Positions 9,289 to 17,995 of a DNA stretch of 64,000 nt are shown here, piece after piece. The stretch is from SMWD01 sp002729875 (GTDB taxonomy: Bacteria > Pseudomonadota > Gammaproteobacteria > Steroidobacterales > GCA-2729495). The notes under the pieces are model-generated. The model did not search any database. It was given only the letters and a program-made list of their open reading frames with translations, and had not been told where the DNA came from. The translations under genes and the position numbers were made by a program. Where the stretch lies: assembly GCA_036010905.1 (NCBI GenBank), contig DASCMH010000052.1, forward strand, positions 62,001-126,000. Direction: 5' to 3'. Numbering within the stretch: position 1 is the stretch's first letter; every line of letters begins with the position of its first letter.

Positions 9289-9727
9289 TTGTGGGTTGGA
9301 ATTTACCGGTCTTCACACGCCAGACCTGTACCACGAACATAACCGCCACAATGAAAATTCCTGCCAGTAACACAATACGGTTATAACCGGGCAGCGACTC
9401 AGCCTGCATGAACTCGAGAGACCACACTGCCAATGCGATCCACGCCCCCTGTGGGAACAGGGAACAAAATCCGGCGGCAATTGCCAACCCGCATGACACA
9501 ATAATACCGACAGGTATGAACAGCAGAAAAACTGATCCACCATCGCCAGCTACCGCATTCTGACCAGCGGACATCGCAGGGAGCAAAACACTTAACACAA
9601 ACACAATCAACGCCGGCATCGCCGGCTGGGGCTTAAAGTTTGCCATCAAAGTTTCACCCGCGGTCTGCGGAGCACGAAACACGGCAGCAGCATGGCTGAC
9701 CGGATTCATTGATTCTTTATCATTCAT
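9266..9727 (-). CDS. Small hypothetical membrane protein
   Basis: Up to 153 residues with four hydrophobic stretches: PALIVFVLSVLLP, FLLFIPVGIIVSCGLAIAAG, WIALAVWSLEF and IVLLAGIFIVAVMFVVQVW. It ends in an acidic tail (IRIDVDD). I do not recognise a family. Internal starts at 9709 (MNPVSH) or 9646 (MANFKPQ, immediately before the first membrane helix) are possible. The stop codon lies inside the 3' end of the convergent L,D-transpeptidase gene. Coding status is supported by the run of membrane segments and by filling a gap that is otherwise empty. Confidence 0.6.
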   Translation of the reverse strand: MNDKESMNPVSHAAAVFRAPQTAGETLMANFKPQPAMPALIVFVLSVLLPAMSAGQNAVAGDGGSVFLLFIPVGIIVSCGLAIAAGFCSLFPQGAWIALAVWSLEFMQAESLPGYNRIVLLAGIFIVAVMFVVQVWRVKTGKFQPTIRIDVDD

Positions 9728-9954
9728 TGCACAGCAGACGGCTTAGCCGGAGAAGATGCGACCCTGACTCAATTGTGCAACCGTCCTGACCTCATGGACA
9801 ATTATACCGCCCTGTTCCTGCGCGGGCGACAGACGGCGGTATTACCGGAACAATCACTGTTTGCCAAATGGCTACTATTGGCAGAGACGATGACATCTGC
9901 ATCCAGCTGAATAAAATAGCATACTGATATCTTAACCGAGGGAGAGATGCCGAA

Positions 9955-10977
9955 ATGAGATTTCATATTATTCTGGAAGCAAATAACTCGCCCGCAAGAA
10001 TAGCCGAACTGGCCACTCTGGCGGAGAGTTTCGACATGACCGGTATCTGGGTATCGAATATGCACGATGCCCGCGATCCTTTCATTACATTCACTGAAGC
10101 AGCACGGGTGACCAGGAAAATCCGGCTGGGTCCGGTCGCTGTATCTCCCTACGAGCTTCATCCACTGAAAATGGCAACTTCCTTGCTAACACTTAACGAG
10201 ATAGCCGGTGGCCGCGCCCAGATCGGTGTCAGCGCAGGTGATGGCGGGACTGCAATGGCGATGGGATTTAAAGCCAGGCGCCGGGTGCGTGCAGTCCGGG
10301 AATGTGTCGATATTATCGAAGCAGCGGCAAACAGTGAACCGATCCGTTATGAGGGTGAGATATACAAGGCGCTTTACTACCACGCATCTTGGGTTACACA
10401 ACCCGCACCACGGGTCTATGTCTGTGCCGGTGGCCCACAGATGCTCGCCTCGAGCGCTAAATATGCACAGGGAATCTTTCTTGGCGATCATCTGCCTGAA
10501 CAGGTTGCAGCAGCGAGTGAAACGATCAAATCGGCACAGGCCGGAATCAACACCCCCAAGGATTTCAGGCTACTGAATTTCTGGGCCTGGCATGTTAAAG
10601 AAAGCCAGGATGACGCACGTGCCGAAGCCAGAATATGGCTTGCTGTGCGAGCCACCCCATGGCCGGGATTTTATCATCGTGACATCCTGCCCGATGAAGA
10701 TATGCAGGTTGTCTGGGATAACCTGCCGGCAATCAACCAGGCTTTCTTTAACAAGAATCCGCATATCAAGAATATTCCGCAAGATATTCTCGACCGACTT
10801 GTCGACCAGTGTTCATCAACATCATCGAGTGACAACCTGGATCACGAAATTGAACGAATCCGCAGGTTTGCAGCGGCGGGCCTGACGGATATTGCGTTGA
10901 GAATTTATGAGAATCCTGAAAAATCGATACGCCTGATTGGTGAACGCATCATGCCGGCGCTGAACCCGCCCGGATGA
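9955..10977 (+). CDS. Luciferase-like (LLM class) flavin-dependent oxidoreductase, paralogue 1
   Basis: A 340-residue TIM-barrel protein of the bacterial luciferase-like superfamily, which uses FMN or F420 in oxidations or reductions of small molecules. Diagnostic stretches are GIWVSNMHDARDPF, IRLGPVAVSPYELHPLKMA, LLTLNEIAGGRAQIGVSAG and FWAWHVK. The same blocks occur in the genes at 44921 and 50892, so three paralogues of one subfamily lie in this window. A GGGAGAG site precedes the ATG. No flavin reductase lies beside it, so the reducing partner is unknown. Substrate cannot be inferred. Confidence 0.88.
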   Translation: MRFHIILEANNSPARIAELATLAESFDMTGIWVSNMHDARDPFITFTEAARVTRKIRLGPVAVSPYELHPLKMATSLLTLNEIAGGRAQIGVSAGDGGTAMAMGFKARRRVRAVRECVDIIEAAANSEPIRYEGEIYKALYYHASWVTQPAPRVYVCAGGPQMLASSAKYAQGIFLGDHLPEQVAAASETIKSAQAGINTPKDFRLLNFWAWHVKESQDDARAEARIWLAVRATPWPGFYHRDILPDEDMQVVWDNLPAINQAFFNKNPHIKNIPQDILDRLVDQCSSTSSSDNLDHEIERIRRFAAAGLTDIALRIYENPEKSIRLIGERIMPALNPPG

Positions 10978-11131
10978 GGCACAAAATAAGATCAGCAATT
11001 CACGCTGCGACGCAGCAAGAAGCATCTATAAATGGAAAGGAATGATACAAAACCATATTGACAATAAACCAACCCCGCTATAGGTTGTCTGGCTCCCGGC
11101 AGGTAGCCAATCAGATATCAAGGAAAGCAAA

Positions 11132-12046
11132 ATGTCGATCGACAGCGAAACGCAAGGAATTATCGATAACTTGCTCAGTAACAATAAGGTTGTGCTGTTC
11201 ATGAAAGGCACGCCTGATCAGCCTCAATGCGGATTCTCCGCTAAAACCATCGCAACCCTGGATTTGCTCACTAGCACTTTCATGGCGGTAAACGTACTCG
11301 AGTATCCGGAAATCCGTGAAGGTATTAAGGAGCATTCGAACTGGCCGACTATCCCGCAGCTTTATATTGACGGCGAACTGATCGGCGGTAACGACATCGT
11401 ACAGGACATGCTCAAGAGCGGCGAACTGGCCACAGCTCTCGGTGTTGACATACCCACTACAACCCAACCTGAAATTACTATTTCACCTGACGGCATCGCC
11501 CTCATTAAAAGTGCCCTGGACGCAGAAAAGACTGGAAATCTGCAATTACAAATCAGTGCAACCTGGACTCACCAGATGTCTCTTGATGACAATCCGGAGA
11601 ATGATATTTGTGTTGATATCGATGGCCTCAAACTGTATATGGATCCCTGGACTGCTGGACGTGCAGACGGACTGCAAATGACCCTTGAAAAGGGCATGAC
11701 CGGTTCACGTTTTATTTTCGATAATCCGAATGCACCGCCGCCAGTCAATCAAATGACTGTTCAGACGCTAAAAACTCGACTCGACAGTGGTGACGATATC
11801 GTCCTGATTGATGTACGCGAAAACAGCGAACAGGAAAATACCACCATTACTGGTGCCAGACCCTGGAATAGTGACACCCGCACTTTCATCGAGTCACTAC
11901 CTAAAGACACTGAAATCATCATTCACTGTCATCTGGGAGATAACAGCCAGACACTGGCTGATACCTTACGCCAGCATGGATACACAAACCTGCATAACCT
12001 GGCAGGTGGCATCAAGGCCTGGACCGAAGCGACCGACAACTCCTGA
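11132..12046 (+). CDS. Monothiol glutaredoxin (CGFS) fused to IscA/HesB-like and rhodanese domains
   Basis: A 304-residue three-domain protein. Residues 1-106 are a Grx4-type monothiol glutaredoxin with the CGFS site (Cys33) and the WPTIPQLYIDG glutathione/cis-proline loop. In such proteins this site holds a bridging [2Fe-2S] cluster with glutathione. Residues about 113-200 look like a HesB/IscA fold (ITISPDGIALIKSAL, GSRFIFDNPNAPPP) but lack the conserved C-terminal Cys pair. Residues about 207-304 are a rhodanese with Cys266 in IIHCHLGDNS and LAGGIKAW. The likely role is iron-sulfur or sulfur trafficking in the cytoplasm. AAGGAAAG lies 6 bp before the ATG. The gene stands alone on its strand. 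Confidence 0.88.
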   Translation: MSIDSETQGIIDNLLSNNKVVLFMKGTPDQPQCGFSAKTIATLDLLTSTFMAVNVLEYPEIREGIKEHSNWPTIPQLYIDGELIGGNDIVQDMLKSGELATALGVDIPTTTQPEITISPDGIALIKSALDAEKTGNLQLQISATWTHQMSLDDNPENDICVDIDGLKLYMDPWTAGRADGLQMTLEKGMTGSRFIFDNPNAPPPVNQMTVQTLKTRLDSGDDIVLIDVRENSEQENTTITGARPWNSDTRTFIESLPKDTEIIIHCHLGDNSQTLADTLRQHGYTNLHNLAGGIKAWTEATDNS

Positions 12047-12059
12047 TCTGCTGGCAATC

Positions 12060-12081
12060 ACTCGCGCAGAGACCGGCGAGT
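12060..12081. terminator. Weak inverted repeat between convergent genes
   Basis: A 6-bp perfect inverted repeat, ACTCGC (12060-12065) and GCGAGT (12076-12081), sits in the short gap between the glutaredoxin fusion gene and the convergent lipoprotein gene ending at 12085. It lacks a T-run on either side, so termination is only suggested by position. Confidence 0.3.
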
Positions 12082-12084
12082 CAC

Positions 12085-12606
12085 TTAATTCGGTGCAGGT
12101 GGATAGAACCAGTCGGGTCCGGCACATGGCACATCCAGCCGGATATCAGCGGTAACTTCGGCAGCAGGGAATTCCTGCACGACACTCAATCCTGCACGGT
12201 CATCCCGAACCGTTGGCGTGCAATGTACCCCATCAGCATCCAGATCAAGCCATGCATAAACAAGCAGGCCTTCACCTTGCTCAACCGGGTAGGCAAACGA
12301 ATGACTGTACTGCCCTACTGATGTCTCGAAGCTTTCGATGAATTCAACCGGATGACGTAGCGGACCCTCAAGCGCCCAGGCGTGGTAAAGGTTGACCGTA
12401 ACCTTTGCACCGTCACTCTGCACACCATCCGGCACACTGATCTTGCCGCTGAGACTGACCGGCGTAGTCGGCGTTGCACCCTCCGTACAAGCCAATAACA
12501 TGGCAACAAGACCCACCATGACCACAACCTTAAACAGGCCGGACACAGCGCATATTGCAACGGGTAATAAGGTGTCTAATCTTCGATTCATTTTTTCACT
12601 ACTCAT
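12085..12606 (-). CDS. Hypothetical lipoprotein with beta-sandwich-like domain
   Basis: About 173 residues. A long hydrophobic leader ends in the lipobox MLLAC, followed by a beta-rich domain (VSLSGKISVPDGV, AKVTVNLYHAW, LLVYAWLDLDADGVHC, ADIRLDVPC) suggestive of an immunoglobulin-like or transthyretin-like sandwich. The two late Cys could form a disulfide. The upstream gene stop (12617-12615) overlaps an in-frame TTG at 12618. ATG at 12606 is chosen as the more usual codon. It is co-transcribed with the amidohydrolase lipoprotein. Function not recognised. Confidence 0.65.
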   Translation of the reverse strand: MSSEKMNRRLDTLLPVAICAVSGLFKVVVMVGLVAMLLACTEGATPTTPVSLSGKISVPDGVQSDGAKVTVNLYHAWALEGPLRHPVEFIESFETSVGQYSHSFAYPVEQGEGLLVYAWLDLDADGVHCTPTVRDDRAGLSVVQEFPAAEVTADIRLDVPCAGPDWFYPPAPN

Positions 12607-12614
12607 AATCCGGT

Positions 12615-13643
12615 TCAAAGCTCAAATTTCGGCAGGTTAAAAACCCGACTGAAGTTATCAGCCAGAATCATACGCATCTCGTCAACGGTATAACCTGCGG
12701 CTTGCATCGCGGCAACAAAGGCTTCCAGATGGCTGCCGATATAGCCCGGAAACTGCGGACCGTCCGAACCGTAAATAAGCTTATGTGCAACACCGGCCTT
12801 CTTGATGCGACCAATAAAATCAGGCAACACCTCTGCCGCTCGCTTGGCGCCGAGCGCTCCGGGCTCCATATAGACATTTGGGTAGCGTTGCGCAAGGTCA
12901 ATACATGCATCGACATAGGTCAGTTTACGACGATAGCTGTCCCAACCGGCGTGACCGAGAATAAATATGGTATCCGGATATAAGCGAATAGCCTGTTCAA
13001 GATATGCAGGGCTGGTATATGGCGGCTCAATACGAGTACCCGGATTGGGGCTTGTTGCCGTATGCAGGTAGATCGGCTTACCGAGTCGGCCGGCAATTTC
13101 ATAAATCTCATAGTAACGCTGATCATCAAAGCGGAACTGCTGGTGTGCATGCGCAAGCTTTACACCGATCATATTGTCCAGATTGACCAACGCATCTTCG
13201 AACGCAGCCAGTTGCTCGCGGCTATCCACATTCCACTGATCAACACGAATACTCGCAAACCCGAACAATCGAGACGGATCTACCGCAATTTGTTCGGCCA
13301 CCCAGGCGTTCGGTGCATTACCGGTCGTATGTGGACTATAGAGAGCAAAGACGCCGCCGGCACTAACGCCGCCACTATCCAGATGGCCAATAATGCCTTC
13401 ACCACTAAGCCAGGTATTAGTCAGATATTCACCAACCCACTTAAACCCGCGCGGTATACGCTCGGTGATACGCTCCTTAAATCTCGGCGGGGTCCACTCC
13501 CAACGTCCGGCGTGCAAATGCATATCAACAACCGCAAGCCGCTGCCCGTCAACCACAACACCTGGTTCCGGATCGCCGCCACAGGCACCCAACAACAGAA
13601 AACCACAGGCTAATACCGTGACCTGAATGATTGTTTTAATCAA
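12615..13643 (-). CDS. Amidohydrolase-2 family metal-dependent hydrolase, lipoprotein
   Basis: A TIM-barrel hydrolase of the Amidohydro_2 family (decarboxylases and lactonases). Metal-site motifs are in order: DMHLHAG (HxH), a Lys/His region VKLAHAHQ, YLHTAT, ILGHAGWD and YGSDGPQ with the final Asp. The N-terminus is a lipoprotein leader ending LLLGACGG, so it acts outside the cytoplasm. The start is taken as TTG 13643, because a strong GGGGGAAGGG (13657-13648) lies just upstream and the protein then begins with a normal leader. An upstream ATG at 13685 would put charged residues before it. It overlaps the downstream lipoprotein gene region. Substrate unknown. Confidence 0.82.
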   Translation of the reverse strand: MIKTIIQVTVLACGFLLLGACGGDPEPGVVVDGQRLAVVDMHLHAGRWEWTPPRFKERITERIPRGFKWVGEYLTNTWLSGEGIIGHLDSGGVSAGGVFALYSPHTTGNAPNAWVAEQIAVDPSRLFGFASIRVDQWNVDSREQLAAFEDALVNLDNMIGVKLAHAHQQFRFDDQRYYEIYEIAGRLGKPIYLHTATSPNPGTRIEPPYTSPAYLEQAIRLYPDTIFILGHAGWDSYRRKLTYVDACIDLAQRYPNVYMEPGALGAKRAAEVLPDFIGRIKKAGVAHKLIYGSDGPQFPGYIGSHLEAFVAAMQAAGYTVDEMRMILADNFSRVFNLPKFEL

Positions 13644-13862
13644 TTTGCCCTTCCCCCTGATTACAACCAGCATCTTAACTAACAAAAACTGAAACAGCTA
13701 AATTACTGCCAAGTATCCACCGAATAGCCCGGCGACGTCACTGCCGATTAAACCGGCATCAGGCATTAAATTTTTTTGCGTCAGGGTCAATAAATATTAA
13801 TAGTAACTCAATATAAAATTCTTCTTGCAAGCCCGACTGTAACATTTTGTAACAACTTAGAC

Positions 13863-14858
13863 TTTGTATTCTATCCATTCGCTGAGTCAATCGGTGAACT
13901 GACCATTTACCGGGTGATTTACGCAATCGGACTCGGCACGTCCACCGGCATGCTCGCCACGGTCGTTGCGGATTATCCGCAGGAAAATTCGCGTGGCAAG
14001 ATGCTCGCCCTGGTAGGATTTCTGAACGGCCTCGGCGTCATTCTGGTTATTGCATTACTGGGTAATCTGCCGGACATATTGGTCAATGCCGGACATTCAG
14101 CGATCACGGCCGGACAATACACTCACGGAGTCGCTGTTATCGGCTGCTTGGTGACCGCGCTGGTACTCGGCTTCGGCCTTAAGAAAGGAACCCCGGTTCA
14201 TCGCGAGGAACGGCTCGGAGCCATGGAACTGTTTCGCAGCGGCCTGCGGGAAGGCAAAAACCCGCGTATCGCACTTGCTTATGCATCCGCATTCGTATCG
14301 CGGGGTGACCTGGTGATTCTTGGCACTTTCGCAATTCTGTGGGGTAAAACTTTCGCTATCGGTCAGGGCCTGGAACCGGCTGAGGCCCTGGCAAAGGGAA
14401 CACTTGTATTCGTCATGGCACAAGCATCGGCTTTGGTCTGGATTCCGTTTCTGGGATTTTTTCTCGATCGTGTCAACCGGGTTACCGGACTGGTGATCTG
14501 CATGACCCTGGCGAGCGCAGGTTATCTTGGCACGATGCTCATCGACGATCCAACCGCAGCCAGCGCCATCCCGATATTCATCTTACTGGGCATCGGGCAG
14601 ATCAGCGCTTTTCTCGGCTCAGCCACCTTAATCGGTCAGGAGGCTCCAAAGTCAAAGCGCGGCTCCGTAGTTGGCGTATTCAACAGCTGCGGTGCAATCG
14701 GAATTCTGATTGCATCCGGTATCGGGGGGCGCCTGTTCGATTCCGTTGGCCCGTCAGCGCCCTTTATACTGGTCGGGATCTTCAACGCAATCGTATTACT
14801 GGCTGCGATCGCGGTGCGCATCCTGTCACCTGGTGCGCAGCAGTTATCTATTCAATAA
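13863..14858 (+). pseudogene. MFS transporter lacking its N-terminal third
   Basis: The frame encodes the later helices of a major facilitator protein. Homology starts abruptly near YPFAESIGELTIY (about 13872), and the only usual start is GTG 13914, giving 314 residues. The paralogue at the right window edge (62773-64000) aligns along the whole remaining length: DYPQE.SRGK, KNPRIALAYA.AF..RGDLVI, DRVNRV, LIGQEAP...RGSV and FN..GAIGILI. It carries about 80 more residues at its N-terminus, covering the first helices and the cytoplasmic GRRP loop. The A+T-rich sequence before 13860 has no frame encoding the missing part. Either a decayed gene or a short expressed remnant. Confidence 0.75.
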
Positions 14859-14871
14859 AGTAAGCCGGCAT

Positions 14872-15438
14872 TCACTGCGCTGACTTCGCCCACTGCTGAA
14901 ACCAGTATGGATCCCCTTTTGTTTCCCGGTTGGCATTGATGGTTTCAACATCCCATAACCCGGAAAAATGAAAGGCTCGCGGACAATGCGGATACACCTG
15001 GTCAATTTCAATCTTCAGGGCTTGCACAAGGCTGGTTTGCTCATCCATTGTGACAACCTCTGCTTTAACCCCCTCACTTTCCAACTGATCCTTATTCACG
15101 ACGGACACACGCCCATTTACACGCACCGTCAGCCCGCAACCGGGGATCATGACAATCAGGCCAACCCTGGGGTTTGTCTCAATATTTTCATAAGACTGGA
15201 AAAGGTTGTTACCAGCGAGATCAGGCAGCAATAACGTACGCTCGTCGAGAACCTTGACAAACCCCGGCTTGCCACCTTTCGGTGAAGCATCACAATCTCC
15301 GTCTGCATTGCTTGTCGCCATAACAACAAACGGAGAACTGCTAATAAACTCCTGCACAATCGGATCCATAAATGACTTGATCTTCGCCTCGATTTGCGGA
15401 GACGGTGCGCCAAATTGCTGTTGCGCTTTATTCAACAT
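14872..15438 (-). CDS. Pyridoxamine 5'-phosphate oxidase-family FMN-binding protein
   Basis: A 188-residue split-barrel flavoprotein. It contains SSPFVVMATSNADGDCDASPKG, characteristic of the MSMEG_1061-type branch of the PNPOx-like superfamily, then LLLPDLAGNNLFQSYENI, NPRVGLIVMIPG and CPRAFHFS near the end. Members bind FMN or F420 and reduce diverse small molecules; this is not PdxH, which is encoded separately at 37633. ATG 15438 is chosen because GAGGAG lies 4 bp upstream and it falls 14 bp after the stop of the upstream hydrolase gene. The two genes are likely co-transcribed. Confidence 0.82.
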   Translation of the reverse strand: MLNKAQQQFGAPSPQIEAKIKSFMDPIVQEFISSSPFVVMATSNADGDCDASPKGGKPGFVKVLDERTLLLPDLAGNNLFQSYENIETNPRVGLIVMIPGCGLTVRVNGRVSVVNKDQLESEGVKAEVVTMDEQTSLVQALKIEIDQVYPHCPRAFHFSGLWDVETINANRETKGDPYWFQQWAKSAQ

Positions 15439-15451
15439 GTTCTCCTCATAA

Positions 15452-16504
15452 TTAAGACCGCTCGCACGATTTCGGAAAAGCATCTGCAAACAATTTGCCA
15501 AGCGTCTCACCATTGACGACCGGACGGTTTCTGAAGCGCTCCGGCATGCCGATCAACTTGCCCTCACTGTTGAAGCGTGCCCGGATGCCCCACATACCAT
15601 CCATCGGGTCCAGCGTATAGCCATAACGCAGATCAACTATTTTGACGACCAGGTCATCACCGTCATTGAATTCCCGGCTGATCAACCGACCACCCGAAAA
15701 CCATGCATAGATACCACCTTCACGGGTTGCCAACACCGCCTCGACATTGGGACTGGTAAAAGTTGCCGCATTTCCCCACTCAATCTCACAGGGTCTCCAC
15801 ATCGAGAGGTAACCAACTCGCACCTCATCCGCCGAGGTCGCCACGACACGCCGATGCGGTAATTGCAACATTGTTGGATAAGCGCGCACTGTGTATCCGT
15901 GCAGACCAGCAGCGGTCAATTGCCGCTGTGCCTCCTGCGCAGCCAGGTCATTGATACGCAAACCTAACAGCAGGTATGCAACCGATATTATAACTGCCAT
16001 CAACGTTGGCCAGCCGGCACGTGCATGGTCTTTAAGATACCAGCCACCGAGCAAGCCCAGCCCAAGTATCGCGGTGTAGGCGGGATCCACGACGGCTACC
16101 CCATCCAGTGCGAATCGTGTACGCGCAAAAGGCGCCAGCAATTGGGTACCAAAGGTAGTAAACCAGTCCAGGAGTGGATGCGTTAACAGCGCAGCGACAA
16201 ACAATCCGATCCAAACCGGCAGGCTACCTGCTATCGGCTGATCAGGGCCGGCTCGCCAGCGCAGGAAGCACCACCAAAACCACCCGGCCACAGTGCCAAC
16301 CAGTGGACCGAAAAAAACCGAATGCGTGATGCCGCGATGCAAAACAAGTTGCGCAAAAGGCCCCTCGAGCGCCCCATAAAAGGAGTCAACATCGGGAAGC
16401 ATACCGGCCAGTGCGCCAATAGCCATCGCCTTGGTGCCGAGTTGACGATGAAATGCCGCGTGCCCGACAGCAGCGCCCAGGGCAGCCTGAGTAATTGGGT
16501 CCAT
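15452..16504 (-). CDS. YdjM-like inner-membrane metal-dependent hydrolase (DUF457)
   Basis: A 350-residue membrane protein starting MDPITQAALGAAVGHA, with GMLPDVDS, HRGITHSV and LTHPLLDWFTTFGTQLL. The Asp/His pattern DVD...HRG.THS...H..LD is that of the LexA-regulated YdjM/DUF457 family, a fold related to phospholipase C-type zinc enzymes. Several hydrophobic helices follow, then a soluble C-terminal domain of about 140 residues. Actual activity in the family is poorly established. It shares a transcript with the FMN-binding protein downstream. I saw no clear SOS box before the start. Confidence 0.82.
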   Translation of the reverse strand: MDPITQAALGAAVGHAAFHRQLGTKAMAIGALAGMLPDVDSFYGALEGPFAQLVLHRGITHSVFFGPLVGTVAGWFWWCFLRWRAGPDQPIAGSLPVWIGLFVAALLTHPLLDWFTTFGTQLLAPFARTRFALDGVAVVDPAYTAILGLGLLGGWYLKDHARAGWPTLMAVIISVAYLLLGLRINDLAAQEAQRQLTAAGLHGYTVRAYPTMLQLPHRRVVATSADEVRVGYLSMWRPCEIEWGNAATFTSPNVEAVLATREGGIYAWFSGGRLISREFNDGDDLVVKIVDLRYGYTLDPMDGMWGIRARFNSEGKLIGMPERFRNRPVVNGETLGKLFADAFPKSCERS

Positions 16505-16672
16505 AGAACCATTTTAAACGCTATCGGCCTCACTTTTGCAGCCGACGGGAAATCTGCTGCAGGCGGTCAATTCCGACAGGTCAATCTTTACCGCCTGAAT
16601 CAGCCATTGTCGAATATGCCAACTTCTGCCAGAATCACATTACGAACAAACAACAAGTCATACTTATAAATA

Positions 16673-17209
16673 ATGATCAATAAGACCCGCCGCGCTTTAC
16701 TCGCCAACATCGGCAGTGCCGCTGCTGTTTGTGCCTTACCTATGCCGGCTATCAGTTCAGTCCGCGAACCTCGTTGGCTGAGTTTCTACCATACGCATAC
16801 CAGGGCCGATCTTGAACTTATCTATCATGACGGGTATCGCTACGTACCGGAGGCTCTAAACCGGATCAACTTATTTCTGCGCGATTTTCGCAGCCGTGAT
16901 GTACACCCCATTGATCCTGACCTGCTGGATATGCTGCTCGCAACACGCACATCATTGGGTTCAAAACGGCGCTTTGAGGTGATTTCCGGCTATCGCTCAC
17001 CGGCCACCAACGAATCCCTGCGCAACCAGACCAACGGCGTTGCCAAGGATAGCTACCATACGCAAGGTCGGGCCATCGACATTCGGTTAACCGACGTTCC
17101 GACGGGAGATCTGCACCGGGCCGCACTTGCCCTGGGTCAAGGTGGTGTCGGTTATTATCCACAATCAGATTTTATCCATCTCGACACGGGTAACGTGCGT
17201 TCCTGGTAG
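16673..17209 (+). CDS. DUF882/YcbK-like peptidoglycan peptidase (M15A fold)
   Basis: A 178-residue exported protein. The leader has a twin-arginine-like start (NKTRRALLANIG) and an Ala-rich hydrophobic core. The catalytic zinc fold shows SGYRSPATNESL, then YHTQGRAIDIRL (the H..G.A.D motif of M15 peptidases) and FIHLDTGNVRSW (final zinc His). The family (PF05951, E. coli YcbK) trims peptide cross-links in the envelope. In many genomes it neighbours an L,D-transpeptidase; the matching YcbB-like gene here lies at 7774. Confidence 0.87.
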   Translation: MINKTRRALLANIGSAAAVCALPMPAISSVREPRWLSFYHTHTRADLELIYHDGYRYVPEALNRINLFLRDFRSRDVHPIDPDLLDMLLATRTSLGSKRRFEVISGYRSPATNESLRNQTNGVAKDSYHTQGRAIDIRLTDVPTGDLHRAALALGQGGVGYYPQSDFIHLDTGNVRSW

Positions 17210-17267
17210 GTGCACCGGCTGAATGGAAAAACCGGGGCGAATCAACTCAACTGTTTGGAGAGTACAC

Positions 17268-17927
17268 ATGCGCCAGTTACAAAAAGCAGCATCTATTGCA
17301 GCATTCCTGATTGTCGCCGGCATGCTCATTCATAACCTGAATGCCCTGTATCTTGAACCCTATACGCTCGGCTTTGAAAACCCGGCAAAAGACTATGCCA
17401 ACATGGCAAAGATCGAAAATGCGATCTGGTCATTCTCGTTTACCTCGAGCGGCATCACACATATCGTCGTCGGTTTCTCGTTGATGATCCTCGGCCTGTT
17501 CTTGAGCGAGTTCTTCAAACGAGCACTGCCCATAGCTGCAAGACTGATATTTATATCGGCCTTTCTGTCGGGGCTGGGCTTCCTGCTAACCGGTATCTCG
17601 GACATACCCGGCACCGCTTATGGCGGCATCCTGCGAGAACTGAACCCGGATCAGAATACTGAGATCCTGTTGATGACCACAATATTCAGAGGTATGGTCA
17701 ACATCCTCGCCATTGCAAGTCTCGGCTGGTTTGCCGGCATGATCGCCTGGAGTGGCGGACGAACCAATACATTTCCCAAAGGCCTGCGGATCTTTGGCTG
17801 GATCAATGTCCTGCCCGGCATCATAACTCTGATCATGCCGGTTTTTGGCTTTGCCTATATTCAGTTGCTGCCCCTGTGGATGTTGTGGCTCGGTTTGCAA
17901 GTCCGAAAACTGGACATCTCCGGTTAA
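17268..17927 (+). CDS. Hypothetical multi-pass membrane protein
   Basis: About 219 residues with six probable membrane helices: SIAAFLIVAGMLIHNL, THIVVGFSLMILGLFL, RLIFISAFLSGLGFLL, GMVNILAIASLGWFAGMI, GWINVLPGIITLIM and LLPLWMLWLGL. Start at ATG 17268 is supported by GGAG 8 bp upstream; the reading frame is open further up. It follows the YcbK-like gene by 58 bp. No family recognised and no catalytic motif visible. Confidence 0.65.
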   Translation: MRQLQKAASIAAFLIVAGMLIHNLNALYLEPYTLGFENPAKDYANMAKIENAIWSFSFTSSGITHIVVGFSLMILGLFLSEFFKRALPIAARLIFISAFLSGLGFLLTGISDIPGTAYGGILRELNPDQNTEILLMTTIFRGMVNILAIASLGWFAGMIAWSGGRTNTFPKGLRIFGWINVLPGIITLIMPVFGFAYIQLLPLWMLWLGLQVRKLDISG

Positions 17928-17995
17928 ATAAACACGACGCCAAACAACCCGTCACCAACCATATTGACGACCATCGTTAACCACCTGGAGACCGC

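Noticed and set aside
9794..9910. Short plus-strand frame MDNYTALFLRGRQT before the first luciferase-like gene
   Set aside because: No ribosome site, 38 codons and no recognisable family; judged chance.
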